From Cercozoa sp. M6MM (taxonomy: Eukaryota > Endomyxa: Ascetosporea), in NCBI GenBank assembly GCA_040357565.1, contig JBDODJ010000164.1: 23,967 nt of DNA, one strand, 5' to 3'. The stretch's first letter is position 1, and the number at the start of each line of letters is the position of its first letter. Shown here in pieces: positions 19,800 to 23,967 of the stretch. Both the position numbers and the translations under genes were made by a program. Below the pieces are notes generated by a model that was not told where the DNA came from, did not search any database, and worked only from the letters and a program-made list of their open reading frames with translations.

Positions 19800-22700
19800 A
19801 TGTGCAGGCAGCGAGCAAGGATGGTGCTGCTCGAGGTGTTGCGTCGGAGGGCGCGCACGCTGAGCGATGCCATCCGCGACAGTGACGAGGAGGTGCGCAT
19901 GCGCGCGACGCAACAGCTGCGGCATCTGCTGGATCGCGCTGGTGCCGAGCTGGGCGGTGATGCCTACGCCTCGCTGGTGGACACGCTGCTGACAGCGGCA
20001 CTGGAGATGATCCAGACGCCTCCCAAGGACCGTGCAGTGGCCTGGCGTTTGGGTGCACTCGGCGTCATGGACGCGCTGTGCGACGACAAGGCACGTGCGC
20101 CGCAGCAGTCCGACGTCGACTCGATCGTGGGCCGTGTGCAGAGCTACCTGCTGCTGCTGTTTGATCAAGGCGACCGACAGGTGATTCCCCAGGCAGCGCG
20201 TGTCGTTGGTCGGTTCGCCGTATCGCAGCTTGCGTCTGGAGTGCTCACGGCGGTGATCGAGCGTCAGGTGCAGGTCGCTACGGGCTGGCTTCAGTGTTCT
20301 GGTACGGTCCCTGTGTTACCGGGACTCTACGACATGAAGGTATACCACGACGGCACATGTATTGTTTGCTGTGCACACAGGCAGCAGCTGGCAGGACGTG
20401 CAGCGACGGCACGCAGGAGTGCTGGTGCTGAAGGAGCTGGCCGAGTGCGTGCCGACACAGTTCAATGTGCAGCTGGAGCGTTTCTTGAACTACATCCTGA
20501 CGGCATGCTGCGACGCCGACGATGCGATTCGACGCGACGCCGTGCTTGCGCTTCGACACGGTCTGACGCTGGTGGCACGTCGTGCCGATGCGAGCTTCCG
20601 TGCCACAGCCTACGAGCGACTGTACAACGACGCCAAGCGGCGCATGGACGCGCGGCATGCGCGCTATGAGGCACTGCATGGCGCCTTGTTGATCCTGGGC
20701 GAGCTGCTGAGAGGCAGCGGCGATGGCTTCATGTCAGCGCGTTACAAGGACACAATGGATCTGGTGCTGCGCTTCCGGAGACATTCGGACCAGCGCGTCA
20801 AGCTCGCCGTCATCGAGCTCGTTCCGCAACTCGCTGCCTTCTCTCCGTCGTAGTTCTTCCCATGCTTACCCCCTCCCACTCCATTTGTTACGCCCTGTGT
20901 GTGTATGTGCTGTGAGCAGTGTCTTTGTCAAGTCGTGGCTGCATCCATGCGGCGACTTTTTGAGCGAGCACGTGCAGCGCGACGTTAAGCTCGGCCGCTC
21001 GAGCAAGGAGCGCGACAAGGTGGCCGACGCACTGGGCCTGCAAACGGCGGCCTTCTTGTCCATGGGTCGACTGGCACTTGCTGTCAACACACACATGGAG
21101 CAGTGGCTCGTGCCTACGGTACCCTGCCTCCTTGTGTGTACCTTCTGTCCTGTGTGTACCTTTCACCCATGCATGTACAGGTCAGGTACTGCCGCAACCG
21201 ACTGCTGCATGTGTCGCAGCTGTTGCAGCTGATCGGCACGAGCAGCAGCAGCTCGGTCGTGCCGTCGCTGTCGCGATCCAAGTCGGTCACGAGTGTACCG
21301 CTTGTCTGTCCCTGTGTGCCTCCCTGTCTCGCCTCCCTGTCTGTCTACAAGTGTGTTGTTCCACCTCATCTGACAGGTACAGTCGGAGGCACTGCTGGCG
21401 CAAGAACTGGCAGCACCGGCTTTGCGCTGCCTGTCGATGCTGGCCGAGGCACTGGGACCGCGCATGCAGGGACCCGTGGTCGGCGTGGTGGACCTACTGT
21501 TCGCCGACGGGCAGGGCGCGCTGCTGCTCTTCAACGAGACCTTTGTGCAGACACTGCAGCGTCTGGTGCGCTTCATCCCGGAGCTGCTGGGTCTCATCCA
21601 GGACCGTCTGCTGCGCGTCGTGACGGACATTCTTCTGGGCGTGCATGCGCCCTACGCGCTGCTGCAGGAGGCCGAGCGAGCGGCGGCGCAGTCGGGCAAG
21701 TCGACGCCGTCGGCCATGGCGCTTCTCGTGGCCGCTAGCAGCGGCAGCGAACGCGCGCAGAAACAACAACTCACGCTGGCCTACGATGCCTACCTGCGTC
21801 ACCAATCCGTGTATGGCAGCGAACTCAGTACCTTTGCCATCGGCACACCTGCCACCGGCTCGACGCGCGGCTCTGGCTCCGTATCGGCCAGGTACCTCTC
21901 TCTCTCTTCCGTTTTGTGGTACGTCTAGAGTTGTATCCCTCCTCCCTACTGCAGGGACAGCTTGATGAGCACGGCGTTGGATGCACACGCGGTGCAGCAG
22001 CGTGCCGCATTAGCACTGCGTACACTGGGTAACTTTAACTTCGCGCCGCACGATCTGCTGCCGCTGGTGCGCGAGACAGTGACGTGTTTCCTGGACGCTG
22101 CGTCGCCTGTGCTGCGTGCTGAGGCAGCCAAGTGCTGCGCCAAGATTGTGCTGCAAGTATGTCCCATGCCTTGTACATACGTTCCATACCGCTATGCTCC
22201 ATGACTTATAACTGTGCTCCGTGCCCACTGCAGGTGTATGGCGACTCGGATGCAGCAGACGCGCCGTGTGCGGCCGATGCAGTGCGCAGTCTGAGCGACG
22301 AGCGGCGCTCGCTGGAGCTGGCGACGCGCGAGCGACACCGTGCCGCGCTAGTGGCGCAGATCCTTGAGCGCCTGCTCAGCGTGGCGGCCGCTGACCTGGA
22401 CGCGTCGATTCGAGGTGCCGTGCTGCACACGCTGGAGCCGATGCTGCAGACGAAGGATGCGCGTCTGCGCCAGGTGCTCGCGCAGCCCTGGGCACTGCAG
22501 AAACTCTTGACTGCTCTCAACGACGAGTCCGAGAGTGTACCTTCTTCTTTGTGGGATTGCTTTTGGCCCCTATGGGTGTACGAGTGCATGCGATAGAATC
22601 GAGCAACAGCAACGACACTGGTGGGCAAACTTAGTGCAAGCAATGCGGCGGCAGTGCTGCCTGCACTGCGCAAGCTGCTGCTGCAGTTACTGGCCGAGTT

Positions 22701-23933
22701 GCACTACTCGGTGGACAGCGCGAGTCGGCGCAGCAGTGCCGAGCAGCTGCGCTGTCTGGTGGCAGCTGCGCCCGAACTGGTGCAGCCCTACGTGGCTTCG
22801 ATCCTCAAGGTGCTGCTGCCGCGTGTCGACGACCAGGACGCCGATGTAGCCACGGCCGTACTGGCCGCACTAGGTGAACTGGCGCACGTCGGTGGCACCG
22901 ATATGGCACGCTGTACCGACGAGTTGCTGGCACTGCTGGTGGGCCTGCTGCGCGACCAGCAGCGACTCGCGCGCGGCGACGACGCCGCCTCACCGCACGA
23001 ACGCGCGCGCGGCAACAGCGACGCCGCCGCTGGTGCCGCCGGTGCTGCCACCGGTGCCGACACGGCCGCTGACGATGCTCGCCGCGAGGCCCGGCGGCAC
23101 GTGCGGCCTGACGTGGTACTGCGTGTCATGTCGGCCCTCGTGGAAAGTTCGGGTCGCGTGGTGGCGCCCTACCTGCGGCACGAGCGACTGCTGGATGTGC
23201 TGCTGCACTACGTCAGTCCGACTCATGGCTGGCATGTGCGCAAGGAGGCCATCCGATGTATCGGCGTGTTGGGCGCACTGGACCCGTTCCAGTACCGGCA
23301 GGTACCTTGTGCGTCTGTACCTTCCCTTCTGTTCTTATTGCTACTTGTTGGCAGATCCGACAGGGACGCCTGGCGCGTCACTCAGAGGAGGCCTTCCCGG
23401 ACTACAGTGCCACAGGAGGCGGCGACGACGGCGATGGCGACGACGAGGACAGCAAGCAGAACGGTCGTGTCACCGACCTGGCTTTGCTGCAGCGGCAGTT
23501 CCGCCTGCGCACCGATACCAAGGACGGCGTACGCTTCTTACCCCATCTGACCTTTATCCCATCTTACCCCCCCCCCCCGCCCGTATAGGCCCCTAACCCC
23601 TACCCTCACCTTACACCTAACCCTACCCCACCTTACCCTTAACCCCTACCCCACCCTATCTCTAACCTCTACCCTTACCCCACCCTTTCGTGCAGAGCAA
23701 GAGCAGCAACGCGGATGCTTTCTACGAACGCTTCGTGCTGCACGCGCTGCTGAACATGCTGAACGACTCTTCACTGCTGCGGCTGCACCACCAATGCGTC
23801 GCCGCGGTGGACTCAATCTTTGCCACGCTGCGCGATCGGTGTGCCGACTTCCTGGACACGTCAGTGCCGACGCTGCTGCGCGTGCTGCGACACACTCGCT
23901 CGGACACTTCGGTGAGTCGCACGGACTGTGTGT

Positions 23934-23967
<34 letters not shown>
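19800..23967 (+). CDS. TOR: TOR kinase (PIKK), N-terminal HEAT-repeat half, partial at right edge
   Basis: Target-of-rapamycin scaffold; TOR complexes couple nutrients to growth. Exons: 19800-20301, 20381-20849, 20920-21118, 21181-21294, 21377-21891, 21955-22156, 22234-22536, 22597-23301, 23355-23528, 23696-23911; phases agree, about 1,133 residues, all HEAT-type helical repeats. Matches to mTOR in order: RRHAGVLVLKELAECVPT, EALHGALLILGELLR, IELVPQLAAFSPS, RCLSMLAEALGPRMQGP, ALRTLGNFNFAPHDLLPLV, LLTALNDES, LVGKLSASNAAAVLPALRKL, APELVQPYVASILKVLLP, GELAHVGGTDMARC, CIGVLGALDPFQYRQ and ADAFYERFVLHALLNML. Insertions relative to animal mTOR include an Ala/Gly/Asp-rich loop (about 22970-23095) and an acidic Gly/Asp loop in exon 9. 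FAT, FRB and kinase domains lie beyond the window. The start could be the ATG at 19800 or that at 19821. Confidence 0.95.
23580..23685 (+). repeat. Degenerate telomere-like C-rich repeat inside a TOR intron
   Basis: About 100 nt of imperfect CCCTAA/CCCCTA/CCTTAC units (for example CCCCTAACCCCTACCC) follow a 12-C run (23567-23578) in intron 23529-23695, up to its pyrimidine tract and TGCAG acceptor. They resemble the C-strand of TTAGGG-type telomeres. Confidence 0.75.
23927..23967. repeat. TG microsatellite at the right edge, in a TOR intron
   Basis: A TG run begins shortly after the donor GTGAGT (23912) and continues to the end of the window. The window probably ends where assembly stopped in the repeat. 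Confidence 0.9.

Overview
This is nuclear DNA from a eukaryote with a compact, intron-dense genome. I joined exons by hand using conserved protein motifs, splice-site dinucleotides and matching intron phases. Nine protein-coding loci emerge, cut by about 100 introns, most of them 40-110 nt. All introns I resolved are GT-AG except one GC-AG. Introns often carry long TG/CA tracts and poly-C runs. The gene set (TOR, ALG1, eL30, a Rok1/DDX52 helicase, an STE20 kinase, a queuosine-salvage enzyme) does not fix the lineage. A unicellular or simple eukaryote is the safest reading; a PSI/sushi-like surface protein is compatible with, but does not prove, a relative of animals.

Layout, left to right: (1) 1-649, mostly non-coding, perhaps the edge of a minus-strand gene. 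(2) 650-3201 (+), DEAD-box helicase DDX52/Rok1, 11 exons, about 648 aa. (3) 3458-5342 (+), STE20/GCK-type kinase, with an alternative last exon at 5447-5619. (4) 5751-6284 (-), ribosomal protein eL30. (5) 6509-10183 (+), a protein read as Ras-association, PH and RGS domains; it contains both assembly gaps. (6) 10419-11674 (-), a single-pass surface protein with PSI-like and sushi-like Cys-rich regions and an Arg/Ser-rich tail; its 5' end is unresolved. (7) 12424-15033 (-), PLP aminotransferase of the AADAT/Aro8 type, 19 exons, about 430 aa. (8) 15198-17570 (+), ALG1 mannosyltransferase, 16 exons, about 468 aa. (9) 17896-19385 (-), queuosine-salvage enzyme, 9 exons, about 340 aa. (10) 19800 to the right edge (+), N-terminal HEAT-repeat part of TOR kinase, about 1,130 residues visible.

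The most striking observation: the kinase gene as assembled lacks one 90-nt exon (subdomains IX-X). Exactly that exon, with its own splice sites and the right phase, sits 8 kb away on the opposite strand, inside an aminotransferase intron and between two CA tracts. The kinase intron where it belongs is itself almost pure TG. This is either an assembly swap through TG/CA repeats or a real repeat-mediated exon relocation.

The genes do not form one pathway. They are ordinary housekeeping and signalling genes (ribosome biogenesis, N-glycosylation, amino-acid and queuine metabolism, TOR, kinase and G-protein signalling) packed with short spacers, several arranged divergently.
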